A DNA stretch of 64,000 nt, taken from positions 30,830-94,829 of the forward strand of contig JAYKAV010003424.1 of the NCBI GenBank assembly GCA_035582835.1, read 5' to 3'. A program made the translations under genes and the position numbers. The notes beneath the pieces are model-generated. The model saw only the letters and a program-made list of their open reading frames with translations, did no database searches and was not told where the DNA came from. Shown piece by piece: positions 12,692-23,832 of this stretch. How positions within the stretch are numbered: position 1 is the first letter of the stretch; each line of letters opens with the position of its first letter. Origin of the DNA: Phoebastria nigripes. Taxonomy: Eukaryota; Chordata; Aves; Procellariiformes; Diomedeidae.

Positions 12692-13620
12692 ACAAACTGC
12701 TGCTCACTAATTGCTTTTAAAAGGTACATAGTTATTAATTTTAAAATTAAATGGGGGCCTAAGTCTCCTACTGAGATTATTTACAGTTTAAGGAACTATT
12801 CAACATGAATAAGTGTGTTAGAACCGGACCCTAAAGAATTAGAAGTTTCTTTCAATTTCTTAATCAAAAATTATCCATGTGTGACTTTGTAATTTTATTT
12901 TTTCAACAAAAAACCTAGTTCTTAGAGAGAAAAACAGCAGGACTTATCAAATGAGATTAGAATGTGCTTATTTACTGTTCATTTTGTATTATCATTGAAT
13001 AGACAACACTTCTTGACTAGCCAGTGAATCTAATTCATCCCACTAATGCTAACCTTAAAGTTGTGCATGTAGCACATGCATAACAACAAAAGGCCATTGT
13101 AGGATAGACAGGGATGTGGGTTGCTTCTTATCATGCTATGGGGAAGTCTCACATTGGTTGCTCTTAAAAGGGTGCCTACATCTCAGGTCTAGCAGAGGTC
13201 AGAATCCAGTGGTCTGGCCAAAATTCTAGTCAGCTGAGTTATGATCTCAGTAATAAAGAAAGGTGGTATAACACAAATTTCACCAAAGAACACTTTTGGC
13301 AAAGGCAATCTTAATACCTTGTGTTGTGTTTTTTCNTCTTCAAAACATGGTGCAAACATTAATTATGACAGATCATTAGCAGAAAAATAAACATTTCCAA
13401 CCATTCTCTTCAGCTTATTCCAGGGCAGAATCTTTACCATGGTTTCAGAAGTGTGTGCTTTCAGCCTCCACGTTACCCCTTTTGAAACAAAATTTGAGCT
13501 ACTAAGTTTTTTGGGAGAAAAAAAAACCTCAGGAGCTCTTCACGCAGTGTATGAAATCTTTTTCACTCCCAACCTCAGCCATTAAGATCCACTTTATACT
13601 AGTAGTGTATACCAGAGTGG

Positions 13621-13706
13621 TGGAATGGAGTTTAACAAAAGTCAGATAGTCATTTAAAGAATTACTTTCTACCTTATTTTCCCTTGCCTTATAATAATCA
13701 ATCACT
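13621..13706 (+). repeat. 85-base direct repeat, copy 2
   Basis: Partner of 12610-12691, about 1 kb downstream in direct orientation. The match begins at ggagtt and fades after taataatcaatcac. No coding content. Confidence 0.75.
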
Positions 13707-15204
13707 CTCCATTCTGTAATGGAGAGTAGACATATTAACTTTCAGAAGCTACACTAAAAACTTCAGATACGCTAAAACAAATGTAAAATGAACAAAAGAT
13801 GCGACTGAATAGTCGCATTCTGATATGAAAATGAGTTCTTAGCTTTAACTAAATGCATTGACTTCAGCAGTCATAAATGATTAAAACCTGCTTGGTAGTT
13901 AATATGATATAGAAACACAAATGAATTGTATTAAGGTAAAGCTAAATATATATGTGTGCATATATATGTATATTCCTTTGAACTAAAGATGTTTGTTATT
14001 TGGCCATGTTCTGCAGCTCCTTTTTCATTAGATCTTTTCCTTTCAGCTTAAAAACAAAGAAAATCCTATATAATTTCTTTAATACTATAGACCTAAAGAA
14101 GTATTACTAAGAATTTTAATAAATGCTTTCAAGAAAAGAAATAAATGTAGATTACTCCTGTATATTTGAGGGAAAATAATTTAATTCCAATAATAACTTG
14201 AATTTAAGATTAGAAAAAGAACATTTTTTTTCTCAGCTTTATCATCCCTTTAAAATTGCTTTTAATCTTTTCTCTGTTTACTAGTGAATGAGAAACTACA
14301 TCCTGAATTAAAATGATGTGATCTAAAAGCCATCTGCAAAAGTGTCAGCTTTATTAGCATTCTGATCTTTTCTCACTTTAAGAAATGCTCACACTGGAAA
14401 TTCACAACATTATTTACTGTTTATGACAAAGGAACACGTATGACATTCTGTACTTGTAGGCATGGAGTAATTTCTGAAAGAGTGATAGGACAAAAATCCT
14501 CTGATTATTAGAACTGAACACAAAAATTACAACTAACTCAGACCCTTTTCCCTTCTCCATCTCTTCTAGCCGAACTTAAATCAACCTTGTGCTTTTCAGC
14601 CTTCTGGGAAAGTCTGTTTAATGCAACCAGGTATCACACAAGGAAACAGGATTCCTTCAGGTTATGTTGTTGTCTGGTGCTAGAATCTTCGTAGAGGATG
14701 CAGTGTTCTTATTGATGAGAAAGTATCTTAAACCCATCTGTCAAATAAAATGAGCCAGACTGCTCTCTTCTGGCAATTCAATGTCCTACAGCATACAATC
14801 AGTGTGAGGTGAAGGCACAAGGTAGTGCTTCATTAGTTTTGTTAACAAAAAAGTCAAATTCAAGGAAAGGCACATTGCTAGGCTACGTACGTAAGGTGTC
14901 CAGTTCAGTTGCCCGTGCCTTGACAGCTAATGCCATTTGAATGCTTTGTGGTAGCCAAACACCATACACATGGTCTGGCAGATGTTACACAGGCCGTGCA
15001 CTTTTCTGGAGCTGTAGCTGGAGGCCAGTTAGGATAATCTAGGGCACCTAGTATGAGATATGTATGTGTAAACTACTGAACTGAGTCCTAAGTTTCTGTC
15101 AGTATTTTAAGCAGAAGAAAATGGTAGAGGCATTGACCAGTGGAGGGGAGGCAAGAAATGGCTCCAAATTAAAGCTTGCAATGTTCCCATGGGTGAGGTG
15201 GGCA
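13707..15204. other. unassigned AT-rich DNA
   Basis: About 1.5 kb with no supported gene. A short TATATGTG-type AT stretch lies at 13946-13975. The part from 14890 to 15080 is slightly GC-richer but matches nothing I can name. Confidence 0.5.
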
Positions 15205-15432
15205 AAAGTAAATGGATTTACACTGTAAAAAGAAGATTAAGGTTAGACATTAGGAAAACCTTTCTAAAAAGAAAGTGAGCTATGAAGGAGAAAAGTCTTC
15301 TAAGTAGGCTGTGGGATCTCACTGTGGATTTGTAGGATCAGGTTAGACGGAGTCCTAATGGTAATGGCTCAGCCTAACTTAGGGAAAGAGGATGGTTTAA
15401 ATGACCTCTTTGGATTTCCACTCCAAAATTCT
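15205..15432 (+). mobile_element. old CR1 3' fragment
   Basis: A diverged CR1 3' end on the plus strand. Anchors are ggttagacattaggaaaacc and tttctaa, then taggctgtgggatctc, ggatcaggttagac, and gatggtttaaatgacctctt, in the order expected of the last ORF2 codons and the 3' UTR. It lacks the bird-specific ATTCTATG tail seen in younger copies, so it probably belongs to an older CR1 lineage shared with other reptiles. It is heavily substituted, with no reading frame left. Confidence 0.85.
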
Positions 15433-17312
15433 CCTTGTTTCCTGGTTGCCATTGGAAATGAGAGGAGAAATAATGGCATACCTTTGCAAATTATTCTGTG
15501 ATACTATTTAATACTTGTGTTTATCTAAACCGTCGAAAGATTTTTCTAGTGGCAAAATATGTAATTATCTCTGCAAGAAATTAATACTAGAAATAAGCAA
15601 AAACTTCAACAAAATGGTATTTGAGCTATGCAAGGCTTGTGATATTAAAGATTGATACACAACAGTTTGATTCTTGTAATGAAATGTCGCTAGAAATAAT
15701 AATGTGATAGCATTTTTTTTAAGCTGAATTCTGTAGGGCATAATATAAATTCCTGTTTTCAAGTGTGCTTGTCCCGATTATAAATTTTGAAATGCAACAA
15801 ATTGACAGTTTCAATTTCAGCTTGGTAAAAATTAAAATGCTGTTTGTCTTACTACTACCTTCTATCTGGTTCTGCCAGTGACATACAGTTCTATTCAATA
15901 CTTACTTCCGAGACTGAAAAGTCTCTCAGGAATCCTGCAGAAAGAAACTGATTCTGAAGCAGGAAGGCTCATACATTTATGTCATAAATCACCTGCAATT
16001 TTGAAATATATCACTAAACTTCCTCATGGAAAACTGCAGACTCCTTCCTTCCACAAATGAAGGCTGCAGAGGCTGTAGGATTACTCCATATGTTTTAGAC
16101 GTGTAAGCATAAGCAGAAATCACAAATACGCACAGTTTCAGTACATGGATTAAGCAACAGATTCTAATGTTCCTCTCTGTGGAGTTATATCTATTCAAAT
16201 TAATGAAAATATTTGGAATTTGCCTTAATGTGCAAGAGGTCAAATATTGGATCTTTTGTCTAATACATCTTATTTTAGCAAAGCATTATTTTCATTGTTG
16301 CTGTGTATGAACATGCATACTGTGTTACATATGAACTGTGTATAGTGTAATACAGTTGATCTTAAATATACTGATACAGGTTTTGGCTTAGAAATATGTG
16401 GCTGGAAACTTCATAAATCAAAGCACAAAAAATAAATGGAAGATTTTGAGGTATGTGGGGGCACTTTGTTTACTGTGTTGTCTAATACAATTTTCATTAT
16501 TTCATTGGAAAATGACACACCATTTTTTATCTGAGAGTACAAATTAATTCACCAGAACCACATCTGAGATAAGATTTCTTTTCTTCCCTTTAATAGAGAA
16601 CAGAATCAAAGCTTGTCAACCCCACGGACACCAGAATAACTAGAATTTCAATCCAATCTAGGACTGTTTTTACTGAATTCTGGATCATGCACCTAGAGCT
16701 GAAAAAAGTTTTGAAGTTTTGCAAAGTATTAGGCAAAGACGGTCAGCAGACATTCATTTCCCCGTGCTTGGGCACTATCACACCCTTCATGACAAAGGAG
16801 AGGAGGCTACCATCGCTGGCTAAAAACAGCTACACTGGTCACAGGAATTGCTGTCCAGCAAGGAAGGTTAGCATCTGTACAGGTTTTGTAGGGTTGGAGA
16901 CTGTGTATAAATACTTTGGGCAGCAATGGCTTTCAGGTAAGAAGGAAGGAAGAGAGGAAGAAAGAGAGGGACAAAGGAAGGTAATGGATTGTACAAGCAT
17001 ATGGACATGTCATGCTTTAAATCTGCATATGGTCTCAAAGCTTATTTTGTGTTAATCTATAGGATAAAGTCTGGGTTAGGTTTGCTGTTCAGATGATATC
17101 TTATTGAGGCTGTAACACAGTACATAACTGCTGTAGAATTACTTATGAAAAGATAGGAGGTTTAGCTTGTATTTTAAACACGTTTAAAATGAAATGTCTG
17201 CAATTTATTGAAGGATTATGGGGGAAGTAACACCTCCCTTTTTAAGTGGCTGGATTCCATATCGCATCATGCATTCACACAGCCGGACAGTCTCCCTTTG
17301 TAAATAGGGGCT
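15433..17312. other. unassigned DNA
   Basis: No supported gene. A 122-codon frame at 16687-17055 is not protein-like and ends in a purine-rich run (aagaaggaaggaagagagg near 16940), which explains its Lys/Glu/Arg-rich tail. Confidence 0.5.
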
Positions 17313-17540
17313 GCTTGGGCCCCTGATGTCATTCTGTAAATAAATTTTTGTTGACAGTGAAGACAAACTCATCTGAAAACTCCATGTAGCATAGCTGCAT
17401 TTCATCTAGTTGTCATGTTTCTTCTTCAAAAAATATTTCTTCATCCTGCGGTATAAGATTCTTTGGCAGCTTCTGAACAGCTGTCAAGTAAAATTTTATT
17501 ACTAGATATCTCCTTCGCCTGCCAAATCAACTGTTGATTC
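17313..17540. repeat. 200-base diverged direct repeat, copy 1
   Basis: It matches 18914-19113 in the same orientation. Strongest anchors are tgcatttcatcta.ttgtca, tgtttcttcttcaaaaa, taagattctttg.(c/t)agcttctga and cagctgtca.gtaaa, ending at tgccaaatca.ct. Read on the minus strand, part looks protein-like (acidic run EIFFEEET, then QLDEMQ), but both copies have the same in-frame stop between those blocks, so it is probably non-coding now. The family is not recognised. Confidence 0.8.
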
Positions 17541-18913
17541 CCACCTAGTGGGAGCAGTATATGAAATACACTCATACTCTCATACTCTTAGCTATGTAGA
17601 ATCAACAAAGTCATCCACCCAGCTGGCCTACTGGTACCCATAGTCAGTGATGAGCAATTGGAACTCAGACCTGGGCTTATATTAATGGCAGAACATGTCA
17701 AATCGCAAGGCAGAATCAAATTAGGCAATGAAAGAACAAACCACGCTGTGGCAATAAACATATATAGGTGAAGAAAAATTAATCAGTAAGCAGTGGGATT
17801 CTGCCTAACAGATGAGCAGAAAGTTTTGAAGTTTAAATACATGTTCAGCGGAATAGTAATAATAAAAACAAATAAATAAAGAAATCAAGAGAAGAAATAG
17901 GAGTGCATAAGAGACAAGTTACTGTTATGTACCAGGCCAAGATGTTACCCGTAACAGGGTATCAGTCACAGGCAGGAACAGTAGACAAGAGCAAATCATA
18001 GTATCAGCAAGGTGGCAGACTCAAAAGAGGCAATAGTCACCCAATAGTCAAATTAACAAGTGCCCTAAAGGGGAAATCCAAACTATGATTCTGAAATCTC
18101 AGTCTTTCCTGGAATAAGAAACTAAGTCTTCACAGTGAAGGTTTAACTGAATGCCTGAACAAGCTAAGCAAGTAAAATTCTTGGAAGCTAAACTGATGAG
18201 AGGGTCTGGGAAGACGAGGAAAAATTAATCTGATGATTCTTAACCTCCTGTACTCTGTAGGTTGTTATTCATACAGAAAGGCATACTAACACAAGCTTTG
18301 AGAATGATAAATTGTTTTTCAACAAAGAGAGGATAAAAATTATCTAAGTTATACATCAGAAGCAATCAAAGCCAAGAGCAGAAGAACAATACTTTACATG
18401 GAGTTCATAGATCTGTGTGGCTTTCCTTCACGAAGTCATGACTCGTATCTATGCATTTTTATTAGGAATAAGAAAACGTTGAAGATATACATGAAATAGT
18501 TGTTACTCTTTAATCTCCAAGCTGTAAACACTGTGAACAGCTTGTAAGAATACTTTTGTGCAACGTGATCAGAACAGAAAATAGTCATGCCTAAACTCCT
18601 ATAGACAGATAAATATGCATATATATATTTAAGTACATATGTGTATGAATATATTCTAACTGCAAAAATTCTGGAAATTATGGTAATTCTGGTAATTATG
18701 AACAGACTGCAAAAATATGAAGGCACTATATAAATACAGCTTAATTGCCAGTCTCCCTCCATAGTATGCAACTTTCTGAATATATGTAAAGAGAGAAAAG
18801 GTACAGGAAAATATTTTAATTAGGTTTTATTAACAGCTTTATTAACTCAGTGAATGTTCCCTGACAGCAGCTCCCAACTACTTCTTTAACCAATTACAGT
18901 GGTTAAGGCCTAT

Positions 18914-19113
18914 GTCCATCATGACATCATCTGTATGGGTACATACTTATCTGAAACCTCCATGCAACATGTCTGCATTTCATCTAATTGTCATGTTTCT
19001 TCTTCAAAAACTATGTCTTCCTTGCGATGTAAGATTCTTTGATAGCTTCTGAGCAGCTGTCATGTAAAGTCTTATTAGAAATCTGCTTTTTCTGCCAAAT
19101 CAGCTATTCATTT
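18914..19113. repeat. 200-base diverged direct repeat, copy 2
   Basis: Partner of 17313-17540, about 1.6 kb downstream and in the same orientation. The best-conserved part runs from the cctccatg segment near 18957 to tgccaaatcagct near 19105. The spacing and direct orientation fit either an old tandem duplication whose middle has diverged or two insertions of one element. Confidence 0.8.
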
Positions 19114-20730
19114 TTGGCCCACAAGACTCAATGGCTTCTGTCAGTCCTTTCTCCTGCCACAGCTGGTCCCAGCCTCTATTGGAAACTCACAGTTCTCTAA
19201 CCATACATGAGGAAGGCAGCAAAAGAGGGTATCCTGTTCCCTGTATTAGAGTTTCAGGACTTTCCCCTAGATTTTCTGTGAGGAAGATCTTCCAGTGTTA
19301 GTTTATTTTAAATTAGCCCCTTGTGAAATGAGCATTTCTGTTAGTTGGCTGCCAGCTGATCATAACAGCAGGAAAGCTTTCAGTCTCCTCTGTCTCTTTC
19401 TCATTAACACTGGTCAAAAATACAGTTACAACTTAATAGGAGAGATACATCATGAATAATTGAAGTAAATTATGTAACTAATATTTTTGTTGATGAACAC
19501 ACAAACCTAGATCCAATCAACTATGAACAGAATATTGTGCCACGAATGCCTCACGTGCATTAAATATAAATGTTATATTGGAAAATGATAGTGTAGAGTT
19601 TTCTTGATATCTCACACCCTAGAAATTTACGCCTGGATTACAGATCCTTTGACTCTGTAACCTGTTCTTTAACAACTCTGATAATTGCCAAGAACCTCCT
19701 CCTTTTGGCAACCTACATCTCTCCTGAGCTGTAGAAAAAGAGGAACGCAAATTTGTCCTGTAGCTTATGCATTGGACTGCTCTTTGCTGACCTATTACTG
19801 TGGGTTTAATTTATCATAACTGATAAAGATTGGGAGTTAGCCATAAGGAATTATGCTTGCTCATGCCTAAAGTCAAGCCAAGACTTCCCACTGTGCATTT
19901 AATTAATATTTTAATGGATGCTTTAATGCAGTGGAAATTCATCAAATTAGGACCTGAACTTTATGTGAATAAAGGCATCTGTATGCTGCCATAGCAGTAG
20001 AGTAAGAATCTCCCTTCCGCTTGTTGTGCAGTAATTTCTAGCAATTTAGTATAATTTTAAAATTAAAAATAAACCATGACCATAAAAAATAATTCAAGGC
20101 GGAGAGATGAAAACAGAATAGGCAGGCAATATTCCTACCACGTACCATAAAAACCCTTTGCCTTTTCCAGGCATTAATGACTTCCTCTCACTAATCACCA
20201 ACAATAAGTCAAACAAGGACAATCATACCTCTAGTATAAATCACTCAGTTCAAACACTCCCTTTGATTTAAACTTCACAAACTAGCTCAGGGGATTTCAT
20301 TTGATTAATTGAGCTTACATCATTAGTTAATTTAAAATGTATATATTTTGTAGCTTATGATGTAAATCCTAAATTTAACAACCCATTCCCTTACTTGTCC
20401 ACCCTCAAGAGTTCAAACACAGTTTAAGCTGCTAGAATTAATGGAGAAAAGTAATACTGTCAAAGAAGAAATACTGTCATATAGGCCAAACTTGGCTGTG
20501 CTCATTCTGTCATTCTCTCTCTCTCTTTCATAACCATAAAACAGCATAAGACATTACAGTGCAAAAAATTGTTAATGGAACATAGATTTTTACATATAAA
20601 CTGCCTAGCGTCAGGAAACTCAGAAACTAAGTTCTGATCTACTTTATTTTCTACCTTTTCCTTCATCTTTTCCTTCCAAATATAATTTTGCCCCTTAATA
20701 CATTTAATGATATCATAACAGAATTGATTT
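19114..20730. other. unassigned AT-rich DNA
   Basis: About 1.6 kb with no gene or repeat that I can support. A short CT run lies at 20513-20527. Confidence 0.5.
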
Positions 20731-21380
20731 CATAGAATCATAGAATAGTTTGGGTTGGAAGGGACCTTTAAAGGTCATCTAGTCCAACCACCCTGCAACG
20801 AGCACGGACATCTTCAACTAGATCAGGTTGCTCAGAGCCCCGTCCAACCTGACCTTGAATGTTGCCAGGGATGGGGCATCTACCACCTCTCTGGGAAACC
20901 TGTGCCAGTCTTTCACCACACTCAGCGTCAAAAATGTCTTCCTTATCTCTAGTCTAAATCTACCCTCTTTTAGTTTAAAACCATTACCCCTTGTCCTGTC
21001 ACAACCGGCCCTGCCAAAAAGTTTGTCCCCATCTTTCTTATAAGCCCCCTTTAAATACTGAAAGGCTGCAATAAGGTCTCCCCAAAGCCTTCTCTTCTCC
21101 AGGCTGAATAACCCCAACTCTCTCAGCCCTTCTTCAGAGGAGAGGCGTTCCATCCCCCTGATCATTTTTGTGACCCTTCTCTGGACCCGCTCCAACAGGT
21201 CCATGTCTTTCTTGTGCTGAGGGCTCCAGAGCTGGACGCAGTACTCCAGGTGGGGTCTCGCCAGAGCAGAGTAGAGGGGCAGAATCCCCTCCCTCGACCT
21301 GCTGGCCACGCTTCTTTTGATGCAGCCCAGGATACGGTTGGCCTTCTGGGCTGCGAGTGCACATTGCTGGCTCATGTCCA
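20731..21380 (-). mobile_element. young CR1 3' end, 5'-truncated
   Basis: The plus strand starts with catagaatcatagaatag, the reverse complement of the CR1 tail, then the 3' UTR (tctagtccaacc), then the C-terminal end of ORF2 on the minus strand. The 5' truncation is near 21380. Unlike the other copies, the remaining ORF2 part is unbroken to the natural stop. That indicates a recent insertion relative to the rest of the window. CR1 elements insert without clear target duplications, and none was found. Confidence 0.96.
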
Positions 21381-21381
21381 T
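20818..21381 (-). pseudogene. CR1 ORF2 C-terminal domain, open
   Basis: This is a 187-codon uninterrupted frame on the minus strand. It begins just after the lost reverse transcriptase domain ([18 protein letters not shown]) and continues through [37 protein letters not shown] and [18 protein letters not shown] to FPREVVDAPSLATFKVRLDG and the terminal stop at 20818-20820. It has no upstream enzyme domains, so it cannot support retrotransposition. The open frame reflects youth rather than host use. Its FQYLKGAYKKD segment is the sense version of a codon that is a stop in the 51.6 and 57.2 kb copies. Confidence 0.93.
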
Positions 21382-21884
21382 CTTGCTTACATGTTACAAC
21401 TCACTTATCATATGTTTCTTGAACTTTTTTAATAAGGCAATGATGTCAGTCCTGTTTATCCCTTAGATTCTTATCCAGCAAACATAGAAACACTCATTTT
21501 TATTGTTATTATTAGTACTGATTTTTGCAAATAATATTCTACATAAAATGTTTTGAAAGACAGTAAAAGATGATGTAATGTTCAAAAAGTATGTGTAAAA
21601 TCAACATACATTTACTGTATGTTTTACAAGCATTAGTAGGAAAGTAAGAAAGAGGTTGGAAAGTAATATTTTCCTTAAAAATTTCATGTGCACTTTGATA
21701 TAAGACAGCTCCTTCACCTTGACATAAAATGTGAAGAAAACTGTGCGGTAATTATGAAGATATGGAGGGAATAGATACATGCTGTCTTACAGAACTGAGG
21801 CCATTGCAAAATACATGAGAAAATAGTGATGATAGCAGATATAATGAATTACAGAACACAGATACTACACTGTAGTCTAGATGT
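21381..21884. other. unassigned AT-rich DNA
   Basis: About 500 bases between a CR1 and a solo LTR. I see no gene or repeat. Confidence 0.5.
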
Positions 21885-21889
21885 CTAAA

Positions 21890-22467
21890 TGTTGTGGTTT
21901 AACCCCAGCCAGCAACTAAGCACCACACAGCCGCTCGCTCACTCCCCCCACGGTGGGATGGGGGAGAGAATCGGAGGGGTAAAAGTGAGAAAACTCGTGG
22001 GTTGAGATAAAGACAGTTTAATAGGGAAAGCAGAAGCCGCACACGCAAGCAAAGCAAAACAAAGGAATTCCTTCACTACTTCCCATCGGCAGGCAGGTGT
22101 TCAGCCATCGCCAGGAAAGCAGGGCTCCATCACGCGTAACGGTTACTTGGGAAGACAAACGCCATCACTCCGAACGTCCCCCCTTCCTTCTTCTTCCCCC
22201 AGCTTTTATATACTGAGCATGACGTCACATGGTATGGAATACCCCATTGGCCAGTTGGGCTAGCTGTCCTGGCTATGCTCCCTCCCANCTTCTTGTGCAC
22301 CTGGCAGAGCATGGGAAGCTGAAAAGTCCTTGACTAGTAGACTACTTAGCAACAACTAAAAACATCAGTGTGTTATCAACATTATTCTCACACTAAATCC
22401 AAAACATAGCACTATACCAACTACTAGGAAAAAAAAAAATAACTCTATCACAGCTGAAACCAGGACA
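21890..22467 (-). mobile_element. solo LTR, ERVL-like, subfamily 1
   Basis: A 578-base solo LTR. In its own orientation it starts TGTCCTGGTTTCAGCTG and ends TTAAACCACAACA, so it has TG...CA ends. It is flanked by perfect 5-base duplications ctaaa (21885-21889 and 22468-22472). It has a CRE-type palindrome, a TATA element and an ATTAAA signal (TTTAAT on the plus strand, 22017-22022). No gag, pol or env sequence adjoins it, so it arose by LTR-LTR recombination. I recall this sequence as a common bird LTR (TguLTR5-like, name from memory). The 5-base duplications fit ERVL-type integration. Its CpG sites are largely intact compared with the 52.3 kb copy. One N is at 22288. Confidence 0.93.
22205..22227 (-). 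promoter_or_regulatory. LTR promoter core: CRE palindrome plus TATA
   Basis: On the minus strand TGACGTCA (plus 22220-22227) is preceded by CATG, giving an overlapping CATGTGAC E-box-like motif. It is followed about 8 bases later by TATATAAA (plus 22205-22212). TGACGTCA is the consensus site for CREB/ATF proteins. The same arrangement occurs in the other two LTRs. Activity is inferred, not shown. Confidence 0.7.
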
Positions 22468-22472
22468 CTAAA

Positions 22473-22955
22473 TTATCCCTATTTCCAATGTTTTGCTCTT
22501 TTATATTACCTGCAATACAATGGAAACTCACTCTTTTTTTCAATCAAAGGTAAAAGGTGAAATGGAAAAATTCTTTGACAAGAAAAGACCAAAGTGGAAA
22601 GCAAAATAATGGGTTAAATATTCCTTCCAGGTGTTTTTTTGTTTTGCAATGCTGCAGAATTTACCAAATGTTTCTAGCGCTTCCACTCACCAGGCCTTTT
22701 CCCCGAAATGCCACTGTTGTATTTGCCACAAAGGTATGCTACTGCCATGTACAAAATACGCTTTGGTTAAAGACAAGTTATTGGTACTGTGACTGTAACT
22801 GAGTGAAATATATTTCACTATGATATATATGTATAGGCAGTCAGACAAGCTGATTGAATGATTCTTCCAGTCTTAATAAATCTATGAACTTTCTTTTCCC
22901 ACTTTGTTCATTCTTTTACAACCTATCTAGCATCAAATGGTTTTCTAAATAACAG
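22473..22955. other. unassigned AT-rich DNA
   Basis: About 480 bases between a solo LTR and an older CR1. No gene was seen. Confidence 0.5.
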
Positions 22956-23832
22956 CATCATAGAATAGTTCAGTTTGGAAGGAAGCTCTGGAGGCCATCT
23001 GGTCCAACTCCTTACTCAAAGCAGGGTTACCTTCAAAGTTGAATCAGGTTGCTCAGGGACATGCCTAGCCAAGTTTTGAAAATCTTCAGGAATGGAGATG
23101 GCACAACATCTCTTGACACTCTTTTCCAGTGCTTGACCTCACACATTACAAAGGAATTTCCTTTGCTGCAACTTGTGACCGTTATATCTCCTTATTTTGC
23201 TCCACATCACTGGGAAGAGTCTGGCTCCATCTTCTCCCTATTATCAATTACATAGTTGAAGACTGTAATTAGATTTCTCTTTAGCCTTTTGCAGGCTGAT
23301 CAACTTCATTTCCCTCAGCCTCTCCTCATATGTCAGGTGCTCCAGGACCCTGACCATCTTGGCGGTTCTCTACTGGACTCACTCCAGTTTATTAGTCTCT
23401 GTTGTACTGAGAGTCTTCAAATTAGACAAAGTATTCCACATCCAGCCTAACAAGTGCAGCACAGGGGAATAAGCACTTCCCTTGGCTATGCTTTTGCTAA
23501 TGCAGCCAGTATGTCATTAGCCTTCAAGGCAAGGGTGCATTAAGTCTGATGTTCAGCTTATTCTCCATCAGGACCCTTTCTGCAGAGCTGCTGCCTAATC
23601 AGTCTGCTTCCAGCCTATGCTGTTGCATGGGGGCCATGGTGTAAGACTTCATATTTGTCTTTGTTGAACTGCATTAAGTTCTTGTTGCTCCATTTCTCCA
23701 GACTTTTGAGGTACCTGTGGATGTCAGCCCTCTTCCAGTGTACCAGCCATTCACACCAATTTGGTCTTATCTTCAAAGGTGGGGAGGGTGCTTTCCATCC
23801 TGTTGTCCACAGCATTGCTGAACACAATAAAT
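22956..23832 (-). mobile_element. old CR1 copy, 5'-truncated
   Basis: The plus strand opens with catcatagaatagttcag, the tail signature, then gccatctggtccaactcc from the 3' UTR. The C-terminal ORF2 region follows on the minus strand, ending near 23832 just past the position of reverse transcriptase motif C. Recognisable pieces include cagcctctcctcatatgtca, ggtgctccaggaccctgacc and actgcattaag. The frame is broken throughout. Only short open pieces remain, such as 23615-23827, where the segment SLEKWSNKNLMQFNKDKYEV corresponds to the conserved region after motif C. It is more diverged than the 20.7 kb copy and belongs to an older subfamily. Confidence 0.93.

Noticed and set aside
16920..17000. 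Coding signal from Lys/Glu/Arg-rich translation
   Set aside because: It comes from a GGAAG-type purine run and is not a protein feature.
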